A stretch of 64,000 bases of DNA. Source: Coptis chinensis (lineage: Eukaryota; Streptophyta; Magnoliopsida; Ranunculales; Ranunculaceae). Below the pieces are notes generated by a model. That model made no database searches, was not told the origin of the DNA, and saw nothing but the letters and a program-made list of their open reading frames with translations. A program made the translations under genes and the position numbers. The DNA is taken from positions 23,194,501 through 23,258,500 of the forward strand of contig CM027385.1 of the NCBI GenBank assembly GCA_015680905.1, in the 5' to 3' direction. The first letter of the stretch is position 1. The number at the start of each line of letters is the position of its first letter. Positions 11,293 through 22,479 of the stretch are shown piece after piece.

Positions 11293-11940
11293 GCAAAGCT
11301 AAGACCAATCTTAATGAAACACAACAACACTCCATACAATCCTGATATGCTAGTATAAACCTCTAACAGAAGATGCGAGGTGTGGAAGAAAAGAGTACCT
11401 GAAACCTTCCTTGCTTCGCTTTTGAATACCGTCTTGTTTACGTTTGCTCATTGTATATAACAAGTTCGAACACTGAAAACTTTGAAGAAATGGAAGTTCG
11501 AAACAAATCGGTGGAAATCGGGCAGTTTCAGCAGAGGGCGCGGGTGCGCTCATAATAGACCTAGGCAGGGCGCAGGTCGCGTCAGGCAAAAGTTAGGATT
11601 CCAGGCGTGTGGGCGCAGGTGGCGCTCCAAGTTGGCCTTGGTAGGGCACAGGTCACGCTCATGCAAAAGTTGGAATTCCAGGCGTGTGAGCACGGGGTGC
11701 GCTCGTGTTTTGCCTTTGCAGGGCGCAGGTGGCACTCAGCCAAAAGATGGAATTCCTGGCGGTTGGTCACAAGGTGCACTCCAATTTGGCTTGCCCAGGG
11801 CGCGGGCGCGTTCCGAGTAATTTTTTCCGAGGAAAATTTAAGTGCTGAAATAGACAACCACAGTGAGAATCAAACAAGGGTGGGTGGGTTATGGGACTTT
11901 GAAAAACTATCAATTCTAAAGAAAACAATACTAAAGCGTA
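11293..11940 (-). other. 5' leader of D
   Basis: Untranslated leader between PBS and gag, about 650 bp. It is unusually GC-rich in its middle and holds a 77 bp tandem array at 11568-11808. No gene of its own is visible, and short open frames across the array follow from its GC content. Confidence 0.7.
11568..11808 (-). repeat. 77 bp GC-rich tandem repeat in the D leader
   Basis: Three imperfect units begin with GGGCRCAGG at 11568, 11644 and 11721, and a fourth start lies at 11798, so the period is 76-77 bp. Each unit contains a GGAATTCC-like core (AAAAGTTGGAATTCCAGGCG in the second). The plus-strand GC richness contrasts with the AT-rich surroundings. Confidence 0.8.
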
Positions 11941-11960
11941 CTAAGATGGCAGCGACGCCA
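11941..11960 (-). other. Primer-binding site of D
   Basis: The coding strand reads TGGCGTCGCTGCCATCTTAG, two bases after the LTR end. The first 13 bases match the 3' end of plant tRNA-Asp (complement TGGCGCCGTTGCC) at 11 positions, the primer usually named for Athila elements. Confidence 0.75.
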
Positions 11961-11962
11961 TT

Positions 11963-13461
11963 TGATAACTGTAAAAAAATAGTCTTACTAATGAATAAAG
12001 CGATGAGACTCTAAACGCAAGTAAAACTATAAACTGGATTGTTACTAGACTTATCAAAGATATTTGTTTTCTACTCTCGAATCTATTGCCGTAGAGTTGG
12101 AATAGAAGATTCGTTCCACTCCTAGTCCTTTAGCATTCAAGTTTTCTACAATTGATGGTCTATCCAAAGTCAATGAGAGATTTACGAGGGAATTTATACT
12201 ACGATGTGAATTCAAATAACAAGATACGAATAATGAAATGACAGGATACTAAGGGTTTTAATCTAGATAAAGATTTAAAGGGAATTGAATCCACCTTAAC
12301 TCTACTTAATCAACTAACAAAGACTCGTCGTGATCCAAATTGCAATGCTTCGCATATCAAAATGGTAATTCTAATCCCTAATTATACATGGCATCTCTAC
12401 CAATTAATAACTAGCATGTGAGGTCGTCCACCCATTCTCATGGCGAATCAACGACCTTCTAGAGTGGAATAAACTCTCACGATGATTTCTAAGTTAACAA
12501 AGATCAAGTTTCATCAAGGCTTCTTCAACACCTCTAATGGTGGTTTAGCCTTGATTCATCAAGTTATCATTTCTCATTGAATTAACACTAGACATAATAT
12601 AAAGATTTGAACTTTACTAATTTTGATTAAATAATACTTCAAATCTAATTAATAACTAAGAATTGAATAACAACAATAATTGAAATTAGATCTACAAATT
12701 TAAATGACAAGTTCGAAATGAACAAGAATAAACTATTTTATTTATCTAATCAATGAAGAACAATGATTCAAAGAATTAATCTAAAACAAGGAATGAAACT
12801 AATTAATTTAACTAATTGAATTCAAAAACTAGATCTACAAGCTATTTTAATGGCTACTTTCTATTATAAGCTATCTAACTATATCTTTCTTAAGAGCTAA
12901 GTCTTATTTTATGTAAAGGAGGAGACCAGATCCACAATTTCATGCATGGGCTGAGGAGCCATGTTTTGGGCCTGAAAATCGAGCCCAAAGCCTAATTTCT
13001 TCAGTCCACAGAGCTCGTTGCAGCTGACTTTGAATTCAGTAGACTTTTCATGCACTTTTGCTCCTCTAATTGGGTAAAGGCTTGGACCTTTTGAAAGCTC
13101 TTTCTGAGCCGGTCGTTTTGACATAAGGTAGGCCCAAATCCGAGGCCTTAGTCAAAAGATATGGTCTTCGGAAGTTCTACTGACTTGTGCACTGTTTCTG
13201 CCTGTGTTGACTTTTCAGCTTTTGACTGGGCTTTATAAAGACTTTGTCTCCTTAAATCTTGGCCTTTATCACGAAACTTCTTAGCAACCATCCTTTTGCT
13301 CCTTTATATCGCCAAAGTGGCACATTTCTGCACATAATTGAGTTTCATGCCTGAAATACATAAAAGCACGTAATTAGCATTAACTCTTATTTATTACTCG
13401 CATAATTGGTCTAAAAGTAGTATTATTAAGGGATTATAACTACAGTTTTAGGCTCTTATCA
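11963..13461 (-). repeat. 5' LTR of Athila element D
   Basis: 1499 bp bounded on the plus strand by TGATAACTG and CTCTTATCA, sharing the TGATAA/TTATCA inverted ends. It belongs to the same LTR subfamily as 46207-47707 (1501 bp). Right of it the sequence changes to the antisense ORF of E, and the first five bases, CGTGC, should be one copy of the target duplication. It contains the promoter of D, but no clear TATA box is visible (ACATAAAATAAG near 12902-12915 is the best candidate). Confidence 0.88.
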
Positions 13462-14984
13462 CGTGCATCCACCTGTTCCAAATTGAAGAAAACTGATTCT
13501 GCTTCTAATGTTGCCCTATCTGGTAAGAAAATGAAATTTCGTCCTCTCACCGTGACTGAAGAAATACTTTTTAAGGTTCCTGCTAGTATTCCACCACCTG
13601 TTAAGTCTTGTAGGAATGTAGTTGTACCCTACCAATTCTAGAGCCTTCTACAGGTTCTGAACAAACTGATGATAATGTCCTTCTGACTGTTGATAATCGT
13701 AATAATCGTAAGGGGAAGCGTATTGTTGAAACAACTGTTGTAACTGTCGCTCACCCTCCTCCTCAATTTAGTGATAGGAGGAGGGAGAGTGATGACATTC
13801 CCTTTTTTCCAAGATCTCAATTGGGGATGAACTACCTATTACCAACGAGCATTCTGTTAACGATATTGACATCGCGTTTGGAGTTCGAAGCCGCTACGAC
13901 TTCTGTTGACAAAATTTGAGGCTAGCATGGCCGGAGCCCGACTGTCTTTTCATCGTTCTGATGTTCATCTTGCTAAGGTAAAACTTTCCCTATTTGTTCA
14001 ATATTATGTTTCTCTCATGGTGTCACTTACATACTCTGTATCCTTTTCCAGTTAGTGAATGAGTTTTTAGCCATGAAAGAGCCTATCCTCATGGCCTCAG
14101 TCGGTACAGCCATTGATGACATGGCTACTGGCGAGTTGATTTGAGTGAAAGAGGCTGCTGAGAAAAGAGTTGAGGAGTTACAGATCTAGATTGAACAGCT
14201 CTTGGCCAGAGAGAGGAAATCTGATACTGGTTTCAAAAACATGAGAGATATGATCTCTAACCTTCGGGGATCTCTAGAGAAAGCCCAGAAAGGAGCTACT
14301 GATGTTGCTACTTGGAAGGTGAAGTTCTTGGAATTGCGCTCCCATTTCACTATCCTGCAAGCAAAGCATAACCAGGTCCAAGGGGAACTTCAACATAGGA
14401 ACACCGAGATTAGAACCCTTGGTCAAGCCATTGCCCATGCAAATGAGGTCATGTTAGGCTATAAGAGAGCTCTGAGAGAGAAACTTCTTTGTTCTGATAA
14501 GAAGACTGATGACCTCCTGGCTGAGACCTCTGAATTATATTCGAAGGTAGTACAGGAGGTGAAGAAGAGATCAGCTAAAAATGCCATTCATTTTGCTCTG
14601 AGAGTACAGGATGTTTCTGCAGAGTCCTTCAATGCGGCCAAATAAGTTAAGTTCAAGAAGGCTATTGAGGCTACTGGGTACATTTGTAAGTTGGATGATC
14701 AAGGGTGGGTAACCAACCCTTTTGTCTTGTTTCCTGATCTGGACACCAGTATCTCTGCTATTCAAACTGAACTCATGCCTGATGCCTCCTCATCTTCTGA
14801 AGAAGACACCGATGATGACCTGCCTCCAGTTCAACATCCTTTTTTGCCAATTCCAGCTTCAGGTGAGTGTTCTGTTCAGCCTTCAACCATTCCAGCTAAT
14901 CCAACCGCACAGTCTGTTCTTAAGAGTGAAACAAGAGTTCCTGACGATGATGCAGTAGCAAGCACTGATGTTCGGCCTTCATAA
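13462..14984 (+). pseudogene. Antisense extra ORF of Tat element E
   Basis: The plus strand, opposite to gag-pol, carries coding blocks at about 13480-13640, 13920-13980, 14050-14640 and 14690-14984. The block at 14202-14645 is rich in K, E, L and heptad-like spacing and looks like a coiled coil. The last block is acidic (SSSEEDTDDDLPP) and ends at a stop at 14984. An intron-like gap from GTAAAACT at 13978 to TTTTCCAG at 14051 lies between two blocks. Such ORFs of Tat elements are linked in the literature to a 'putative gypsy type transposon' domain, and their function is unknown. The N-terminal end is lost to the D insertion, and the gene is broken. Confidence 0.65.
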
Positions 14985-15569
14985 AACTTTCAGTTGATGA
15001 TTCATATAAACAATTATTCTATGGGTCTATAATATTGAGCTATGTAGCTCACATAAAATTTACTTACTGAGCTATGGAACTCTTCTATTTTATGCATGCA
15101 TCCACTTTACTTACTGAGCTCTGTAGCTCTTCCAGTTTATGTATACATTAGAAGTATTTTATATTATATGACATATGTTACTATGTATACTCTACCCCTG
15201 ATGCCCCCAAAGTTCATTTGGAACAACAATAGGTGACCTTAGTAGGCTAAACAGATTAAAATGAGGCATGACCAGAATCTGATCAGGATATCATGGAAGC
15301 TAATCAAGTTAACTGTAATTAGGAGTTCGATCGCAACAGAGTCATATGTCTTTGCAAAAGTAACTTGGTGCCATGAACACGACACTGTGTTTAATAACGA
15401 TAAGTCCTATTTATTTAAAAAATAAATTGGTTATCGCCAGAACAGCAGTGGGGAAGTCTTCCTCGGCGCCATCATGCCGATACAGTTTCAGGCCTATGAT
15501 TTGCGTGCTAGGATCTGGATCCAACCCAGATCTTCCCAACAACTCCTAGTTGATGTTTCGAGAGTGCCA
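14985..15569. other. Spacer between antisense ORF and integrase of E
   Basis: Non-coding as far as I can see. Near 15030-15130 the phrase ACTGAGCTATGTAGCTC recurs about three times in slightly changed form, giving short inverted repeats (GAGCTA/TAGCTC). It is probably the shared 3' end of the two opposing transcripts of E, but no terminator can be named. Confidence 0.5.
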
Positions 15570-15850
15570 GGAACTGGCATACAGTTCAGGCTCCTAAAAA
15601 CACTAGCTCTTGCTCCAACTTAAACTGGCATACAATCTACTGAACAGTTAGTGTGGTCCGATTCCCTAAAGGCTTAACCCATCGAGGATAATCGCAATTT
15701 GAAAGAACTGGCGTACTGTTCCAGCTGCGTGGAAATGAGAAAGGATCTGGCATACAGTTCAACTTTCTCATACTCAGTATCACTGGTTCAAAAGCAAATT
15801 GGCATACAATATTCTTGAACAGATTGTGAGAAGATAATTCCCTAAAGGCT
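15570..15850. repeat. Imperfect 173-177 bp tandem duplication in E
   Basis: CTGGCATACAGTTC occurs at 15574 and 15747. A related ACTGGCATACAAT box and the sequence TTCCCTAAAGGCTTA (about 15662 and 15839) also recur at the same distance. It lies in the 3' untranslated part of E, just downstream of integrase. Confidence 0.7.
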
Positions 15851-15974
15851 TAGTCCATTGTTGATCATAAATAAAGAACTAATGCAAGGAATAAATTCGA
15901 TGGCAATATGGAAAACTTTATTGATGACTTGGAGAGGAGTAAATAATGTGTAAAAAATCATAGAATAACAATTT

Positions 15975-17217
15975 ACTGATAGTATTTGCGAAGGTGCTGT
16001 GCGTTCCACGGTTTGACAAGAACGTCCCCTTCAACAGTGCGTAGATAATAAAAACCAGTTTGACCAACCTTGTCGATGATGTATGGTCCTTCCTAGTTGG
16101 GCCCAAGCTTGCCGTTGGGCTCTAGGATCTCACACAAAACCAGATCTACAGATTTGAAAGATCAAATCCAAACTCTCTTGTCGTATGATCTCTTCAAAAT
16201 CTGTTGGTTAGCAGCTAAGTGAAGTGTGACACCTCTCGTTTTTCATCTAAGAGATCTATTTCTCTACATAACAACTCCTCATTGTCCAGAGTGTGTACAA
16301 CATCTGACTTCGGAGTGGGAGCTACCAGTTTGGGAGGTATGACAGCTTCAATTCCGTAGGTCAGAAAAAATGTGGACTTACCAGTCGATCGTCTAGGTGT
16401 AGTTCGGTATGCCCATAGGACTTAGATAGTTCCTTGACCCATAGACCTTTTGCGTCAACTAATTTATGCTTCATGTTATCCAAAATAACCCTATTAGAAG
16501 CTTCAGCCTGGCCATTGCCTTGGGGATACATTAAAGTTGAGAACAAATGGGTAATGTGAAACCCCTCACATAGTTCAGCGACCAGTTCTCCAGCGAACTG
16601 TTGCCCATTATTTGAGATGACAACTCTGGGTATGCCAAAACTATAGACAATGTTGTTCCAAATGAACCTTCTGACGTCCTGTTCTCGAATGAAAACAAGG
16701 GGAACTGCTTCTATCCACTTGGTGAAGTAATCTGTTGCAACCAGCAAGAATCTGCCATTACCAGGAGCGGGTGGTAAGGGTCATACAATGTCAGTTCCCC
16801 ACTGTGCAAATAGCCATGGGCTGGCCATTGGGTTCAGCTCTATTATTGGAGCATGGATAAGCGTAGCGAATCGTTGACACTTTTCGCATTTGCTGGCAAA
16901 AACCTATGCATCCTTTTGGATGTAAAGCCAAAAGTATCCTTGCCTCAGGATCTTGAGAGCTAGAGTTCTGCCCCCAGCTTGGTTGCCACAAATTCCTTCA
17001 TGAACTTCTCGCATAACCTGTTCAGTGAGATTTGGGGAGAGACATCTGAGATGAGGTCCCAGAAAGGACTTCTTGTATAGATCGTCTCTAACGAGGGTGA
17101 ATCTTTGTATCTTTGCAAGCAGACACCTTTCCTCATTCTTATCCTCAGGGAGTGTCCCATCTTTAAGGTAAGACTTATATGGATCCATCCAACTTGGAGT
17201 AATGGATGGAATAACAC
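15975..17217 (-). pseudogene. Integrase region of Tat element E
   Basis: Fossil integrase. The zinc-binding and linker part lies near 17190-16900 (MREVHEGICGNQAGGRTLAL). The catalytic core near 16750-16480 shows VATDYFTKWIEAVPL, VISNNGQQFAGE and PQGNGQAEASNRVIL, the Tat-type wording of the D,D-35-E core. The C-terminal part near 16110-15975 shows GPYIIDKVGQTGFYYLRT. It is broken in several places. Confidence 0.85.
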
Positions 17218-18376
17218 AAACTATTGTAACTGGGACCTGAATGCTAGATTTCTCTTAGAACTCTATAGGGATAGAACGAGACTCGTTGTTGCCCAACATT
17301 GAGGTAACATATGCCAAATTATCCACGTGTCTGTTTGCTGACCGAGGCAGCTGATAAAACTGAATGTCCTCAAATTTGCTCTGAAGGCCCCTTACCTAGA
17401 AGCCCTTACCAGTTCCAAGTATTTTTCCATTCGTTCATCCCTAGCCTCGTATCCCCCATCAACTTGAAACACAACCAGTTGTGAGTCACTAAAAATTGTG
17501 AGGTGTTAGGCATTCTAACGCCATTGTGAGGCCAGCAAGTTTGGCCTCATATTCTGCCTCATTGTTGGAAGCATTTTAACCTAACCGGATGGATTTCTCC
17601 AATCGCATATTATCAAGAGTAACTAACACATCTCCAATTCCTGCGCCTTTATCATTCGAAAATCAATCCACTAATAGCCGCCACTCGGAGCTTGGCTCCC
17701 AGGGGTCTGGACAATTTTTTGGAGATTTAGGCAGGATGCCATCATCTGAACTGGGGGTAGTTGAGTCATACCACGTGTAGGTTATTGGGAAATCTTCCAA
17801 GAATTCTGCTAGTGCCTAACCCTTCTCTGAGATTTTGGGGACGTAAATAATATCATACTCTGACAGTTGCACAGACTATTTAGCTAGCCTTCCTGATATG
17901 TTCGGTCTTTCTAGAACTGACCATAATTGGTACTCTGTGATTACTCTGATAGTGTGGGACTGGAAGTATGGTCATAATTTATTTGCTGCAAAAACAAGGG
18001 TTAGAGCAACTCTTTCGAGTTTAGGGTACCTTGTTTTTGCTGATAGGAGCGTTCGGCTCAAGAAATAGACAGGTTTTTCAACCTTCTTTTCATCCACGCG
18101 TATTAGAACAGAACTGATACCGTAGCCAGATGAACAGAGATAAAGGTCCAAAACTTCTCCCTCAACTGGCTTGGAAAGGATTGGTGGTTCCCCCAGGTAT
18201 GTTTTAAGTTGATCGAATGCTTTCTGGCATTCTTCCGTCCTTGCAAATGAGGTATTCTTTCGTAGTAACTGAAAAAGAGGTTTACACTTATCTGAACTTT
18301 TGGAGATGAACCTGTTCAGAGCTGCTAACTTGCCTGTAACATTTTGAACCTCTTTCATATTTTTAGGAGAGGGCAT
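17218..18376 (-). pseudogene. RNase H region of Tat element E
   Basis: Two RNase H-like blocks are visible. The first, at about 18376-17972, follows RT and shows FDQLKTYLGEPPILSKP and VEKPVYFLSRTLLSAKTRYP. The second lies further left, near 17600-17470, with NNEAEYEAKLAGL-type wording. A doubled RNase H (RT-linked plus a separate archaeal-type one) is a known feature of Tat elements. Confidence 0.75.
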
Positions 18377-19130
18377 GTCTATGAGTGCCAGGATCTGATC
18401 TGGGTTTGCCGCAATTCTCTTTTAGTAACTAAATACCCCAAGAACTTCCCTGATGAGTAGCGAAAGAACACTTTGCAGGGTTAAGCTTCATGCGATATTC
18501 CCTAAGAATGTCAAATGCACGCTTCAGGTGGGAGAGATGATCTCCTCGCCTTAGGCTTTTGATCAAAAGATCATCTACATACACCTCCATAATATCGCCT
18601 ATCAATCCTTCAAACATTTTGTTTACCAAACGCTGGTATATAGCCCCTTCATTTTTTAGTCCGAACGGCATGACATGATAACAGTACAGGCCATCCCCGG
18701 TTATGAAACTGGCATGCTTGTGGTCATCCTCATGCAATGGGATCTGGTTGTAACCATACGATTCATCTGTGAAAGATAACAGTTCATGTCCAGCCGTTGC
18801 ATCCACTAATTTGTCAATTTGTGGCAGAAGGTAGCTGTTTTTTGGACATGCATGGTTCAGATCCGTGAAGTCGATAAAGATTCTCCATGACCCATTCTTC
18901 TTTTTTACTGGGACAATATTAGAAATCCAAGTGGGGAAATTGATTTCTCTGACAAATTTAGCTGCCTCCAGCTTTTCAACTTTGGCTTTCACAGCTTTGG
19001 ATCTGTCAGCACCTATTTTCCTTGGTTTCTGATTGACTACTACTTCATCACTCTGGACATTCAGTCGGTGGCATGCCACATGGGGATCAATTTCTGGCAT
19101 TTCTTCGAACGACCAAGCAAACACGTCTTT
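18377..19130 (-). pseudogene. Reverse transcriptase region of Tat element E
   Basis: RT block of about 230 codons. FAWSFEEMPEIDPHVACHRL at the start is the Tat signature. It continues with FPTWISNIVPVKKKNGSWRI, DLNHACPKNSYLLPQIDKLV, YCYHVMPFGLKNEGAIYQRL and the catalytic box EVYVDDLLIKS near 18580. This distinguishes E clearly from the Athila copies. Confidence 0.88.
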
Positions 19131-19399
19131 GTGCTATTGGAGGAACTGTATCAGAGCCATGCGCTCTTCAGAACTCAACATGGTGCCGATGAAAGTTGTT
19201 TTTGGCGAGCTACTTCTCCCAATATCCACTTCCTATAACGGCTCAAGTGAGGGGGCATCCTCCTCTCTTTTGGGAGCAGGTCTGGGAGAGGGGGATCCAA
19301 CTCTAATTGCTATTTGGCGAGTTGCCCGACCTTCATTAGTTCAAAAGGGAGTGGGGACTGCTTTGTTGCCAAAGAATAGCACGTCTTGGCAGCCACTTG

Positions 19400-19800
19400 A
19401 TCTCCTCTGATTCTCTCAATTTTCCCATGATGTGGGAATTTTAGACATTGGTGATAGGTGCTGGGAACGGCTTGGAGTCTGTGCAGCTAGGTCCTGCCTA
19501 AAATAATGTGATATTGTGTGTTAGCATTTACCATAACAAAATTTATGATGAGAGTTACTAGACCAGTGGCTATAGGTAATTGGATCTTCTAAACTGTGAG
19601 AGCTTTGTCCCCGCTGAATCCATATATGTTGGACTTGGTGGCAACCGTCTCAACATCTAGGATCTGTAACTTTTTGAATGCATCATGGTAAAACACATCT
19701 GCTGAACTGCCTGGGTCCACCAATATGTGATGCAAATCATTATCTCCAAAAAGGAGTGTGAGAACCAACGCATCCTCATGGGGCTCTGGATGCTGCAACA
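19400..19800 (-). pseudogene. Protease region of Tat element E
   Basis: The minus strand shows HHILVDPGSSADVFYHDAF near 19735-19680, a retroviral-type aspartic protease active-site region, followed by TKSNIYGFSGDKAL. It precedes RT with a linker of about 270 bases. Confidence 0.75.
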
Positions 19801-20099
19801 GTCAGCCTCAGTGAAGAGGATGGGAGGATGAGCAGATCTTTGTGGGGTACCGCATTTACCTGAGCTCCTATAGTAAGCTCACTGTTCATGATCCTCATCT
19901 GCTTGGAGATGCGCATTTGATATCACACACCCTTTTCAGTAACCTGTCCACTTCATTTACTTGCTTTACTAGAAATCATATTTATCTGGAGTCGGCCGTT
20001 GAGCGGTCTAGTACCTTAGGGATCCTGAACTAACATACTGATCTCTTCAGGCTGTACTGCATTCACTTGTTCATGTGCTACAAATTGCTTCAAATACCT

Positions 20100-21100
20100 T
20101 CTTTCAATCAGATCCTATAGTTCATTTTTCAGGGTCCTGCAGGCTCTAGTGCTGTGACCCTTACTCTTATGGAACTTGCAGTAGGTCCTTTGGTCTCTAG
20201 TACCCAGGGAACCTGGCTTAAGCAGAGCTGGCCATTTGAGGTAACTCTGATTTTTGATTGAGTCCAGAACCTCATCTGGCATTTTGTTTAGAGGGGTGAA
20301 GTTTCTGTCCATTGACGGAAGAGCTTCTTTAGCTCCTTCTACCAGTGGCTTCTTCTGTGGTTTTCCATCTGCACTACTGGCCACATTTTGGTATTGCCCT
20401 CTGGGCATTCGTCCCTTTGATGGGGATTCGGCCCTTTGGCGACCACGATTATGATCCCTCTTTGATTTTTGAGGGGAAGAATTTCCATTCCTTCTCAAGG
20501 AACTCCAGGAACTGTCCGACTAGTCTTCTTCACTTCCTGACATCTATTCAGGACATCCTCTTCCCACCCTACATGAGTTACAACCCTGTCAAGGAGTTCC
20601 TCTAAATTATGGGGTGGTTTCCTGGAAAGAGATCCGAATAAGGTGTTATTTTCATCCAACCCTTGTTTGAAAGCTATTATAGCAGTCTATTCATCACAAG
20701 ACTCTATTTGGATTGAAATTTCCATGAACCATTACATGTAGGATCTCAATGCCTCTCCATCCTTTTTCTTGATGTTGAACAGTGCATCGATCCATTTAGG
20801 TTGATGCTTGTTGCATGAGTACCTGTCTATGAAGATCCTAAATAGTTCTTCTAAGGACCTTATCTGACGCTCAGGTAATCCGTGGTACCACTGAAGTGTA
20901 GATCTAGACAGGGAGGCTTTGAACTCCTAACACATGACATGGTCATATCTTTCATATTGTCCTATAATGGTATGATACCTAAATACGTGATCCACCGGAT
21001 CTGACTTGCCACTAAAGACAATAAACTTCGATTGTCTGTAACCACGGGGATATGGCTTCCTTATCACCTATGATGCAAAAGGAGATCTGCCTGCACCCAT
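20100..21100 (-). pseudogene. Gag region of Tat element E
   Basis: Fossil gag. It starts at an ATG near 21100 (MGAGRSPFAS). The capsid-like part at 21050-20620 reads like plant Retrotrans_gag (SRSTLQWYHGLP, SLEELFRIFIDRY). The end carries the zinc knuckle YCKFHKSKGHSTRAC near 20170, typical of Tat. A basic K/R-rich stretch precedes it at 20498-20400. It is broken in several places. Confidence 0.82.
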
Positions 21101-21610
21101 TATATAACTCTAATCCCTTGGTAAGTATATAACTTAAACCAAGTTTAACTCCTGTTCATCATAAGAAATCAATCAAAAACCAATTTTTTTTAATTTTTTT
21201 CGTTTTTCTTTTTATCTCTAACTATTACAAACAAGTTCCACTGATTTCTCCTACCCTATTACAAAATATGGGCTTGGAGTACAGGTACACACTTCAAAAC
21301 AAACGATATTGGAAAAAATCAGGTACTAGTATGCTGATGTGGCTGGGTGGTCGCCTGCCGGCTAGGGCGTGGTCGCCCGGACGGTCGCCTGTCCGGTTTC
21401 AACAACTTTCTTCGGTTTTGGTCTGTGTCTTCAGCTCCTTTCCAAGTTGTTGGTTCCGCACCCTGATTTGCAAGAAAATGGATCAATACTGAAAAATAAT
21501 AAAATAAAATGACGAAAAATTGAAAAAAAAAATAAAAGAAAAAAGAAATGGATAGATGAGAATGATGCTCCCTTCTTAGATCCTCAACCAATCACTCTCA
21601 TTGCTTCAAT
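21101..21610 (-). other. 5' leader of Tat element E
   Basis: About 510 bp between PBS and gag with no coding signal. It contains a GC-rich patch with repeated GGTCGCC at 21340-21400, which recalls the GC-rich leaders of the Athila copies, and an A-rich patch at 21490-21550. Confidence 0.6.
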
Positions 21611-21627
21611 GTATGACGGCGGCGCCA
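21611..21627 (-). other. Primer-binding site of E
   Basis: The coding strand reads TGGCGCCGCCGTCATAC, two bases after the LTR end. The first eight bases match the complement of the tRNA-Asp 3' end (TGGCGCCG), then the match falls off, so another tRNA could be the primer. Confidence 0.65.
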
Positions 21628-21629
21628 TT

Positions 21630-22479
21630 TGAAGCTTTAGATAGTAATAGTAACTTCAAAAGAGTTTGTTTTTAGAAGTAAGGTTCATCCTAAATTGTTT
21701 AAAGTTTGAGTGAGGGAGATATGAAGAAGAAAGGTAGACTCTTGTATAGATTAGAATGGTTATCAGCTAATGAAAACTTGAAAGCTTTAATTGTTGGTAT
21801 TAAAATGACTTGAAAACATTGAAAGGAAGATTGAAACAAACTTAAAATAAGAACAACAAGATGAAAGGAAGATTTAAATAAGAACAAATAAATAACAAGT
21901 TTGATTGAAAGGAAATAAAACAAACAATAAAGTAAACATTTGAATTAAAAAACTAGACAAGAACTTAAACAAACCAAATGGTTTGGATCCTAAGATAATG
22001 GATGGTTTCTCTTTCCCTTGCTTTTAGCTTATATAACCCTACTTTTGCCTTTTACAAATTTGCCATTCTCCATTACAAATTTGGCACGTCACACTTCACT
22101 TTTGCTTTTTCTTTTTGGTTTCTTCTTGACCAATAAGGTAGGTTTAGAGAGAAAGTCATCATATTTTGAGATAAGGGCCTCTATCTATGGTCTTCTAATT
22201 TGAGGGCTTTGACCTTTGACCTTTGACCTTGACCTTTGACTTTGACCATTTGACTTTGACTTTTTCAGCACTTTTCTATAGCAGCTTCTGGTATTTATAA
22301 TAAGCGTGATTAAGGCTCCTTTTGGTGCTAAGACGCAGCTTTTATGATAAGTGGTCTGAAATACTCCTTAACATGAAAAAGCCAGTAAAAGCTATGAGTT
22401 TTCTTTTTGTTAAGCGTAAGAGGGACTGTAATGCAACAATATAAGGGTAATAAAATGCACATTTGGAAGTTGATCAACA
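21630..22479 (-). repeat. 5' LTR of Tat element E
   Basis: On the plus strand it starts with TGAAGC right after the PBS. The far end is uncertain, and TCAACA at 22474-22479 is a candidate. It contains TTATATAA at 22029-22036 as a possible TATA box and the W-box array at 22208-22260. No second LTR is in the window to confirm its length. Confidence 0.55.
22208..22260 (+). promoter_or_regulatory. Array of eight TTGAC (W-box) cores in the E LTR
   Basis: Eight copies of TTGAC follow each other within 53 bases, several as TTTGACC or TTTGACT. (T)TGAC(C/T) is the binding core of WRKY factors. The array lies about 170 bases upstream (in element direction) of the possible TATA box, so it could make the LTR stress-responsive. 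A slipped simple repeat is the plain alternative. Confidence 0.55.

Larger units (their letters stand above)
4394..13461 (-). mobile_element. Athila-type Ty3/gypsy retrotransposon D
   Basis: Minus-strand element whose 5' LTR, PBS, leader, gag, protease, RT, RNase H and integrase all lie in order from right to left. The left end is cut by the insertion of F, so its extra-ORF region and 3' LTR should lie left of the window. It sits in the antisense ORF of the Tat element E. A LINE tail is inserted at 8930-9437. The coding part is broken in several places, but it is the most complete Athila pol in the window. Its LTR belongs to the same subfamily as that of element B. Confidence 0.9.
13462..22479 (-). 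mobile_element. Tat-lineage Ty3/gypsy retrotransposon E, 5' part
   Basis: Minus-strand element showing, from right to left, 5' LTR, PBS, leader, gag, protease, RT, RNase H, integrase and a 3' region with an antisense ORF. The antisense ORF between integrase and the 3' LTR is a known trait of Tat-lineage elements. The left end is cut by the insertion of D, so the 3' LTR lies outside the window. The coding part is broken in many places, and the right LTR border is uncertain. Confidence 0.85.

Noticed and set aside
11941-11960. tRNA gene fragment
   Set aside because: The tRNA-like match is only the primer-binding site, directly next to an LTR end.
11482-12014. Overlapping open frames on both strands in the GC-rich leader of D
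   Set aside because: Long open frames in several phases are produced by the 77 bp GC-rich tandem repeat. They match nothing and cross the PBS and LTR border.
14202-14645. A host coiled-coil gene on the plus strand
   Set aside because: It lies opposite to the pol of Tat element E, between its integrase and where its 3' LTR should be, which is the known place of the Tat antisense ORF. It is interrupted by element D like the rest of E.
22206-22264. Telomere-like or CRISPR-like repeat
   Set aside because: The unit TTTGACC differs from the plant telomere repeat TTTAGGG, and there are no spacers. It is a short array inside an LTR.
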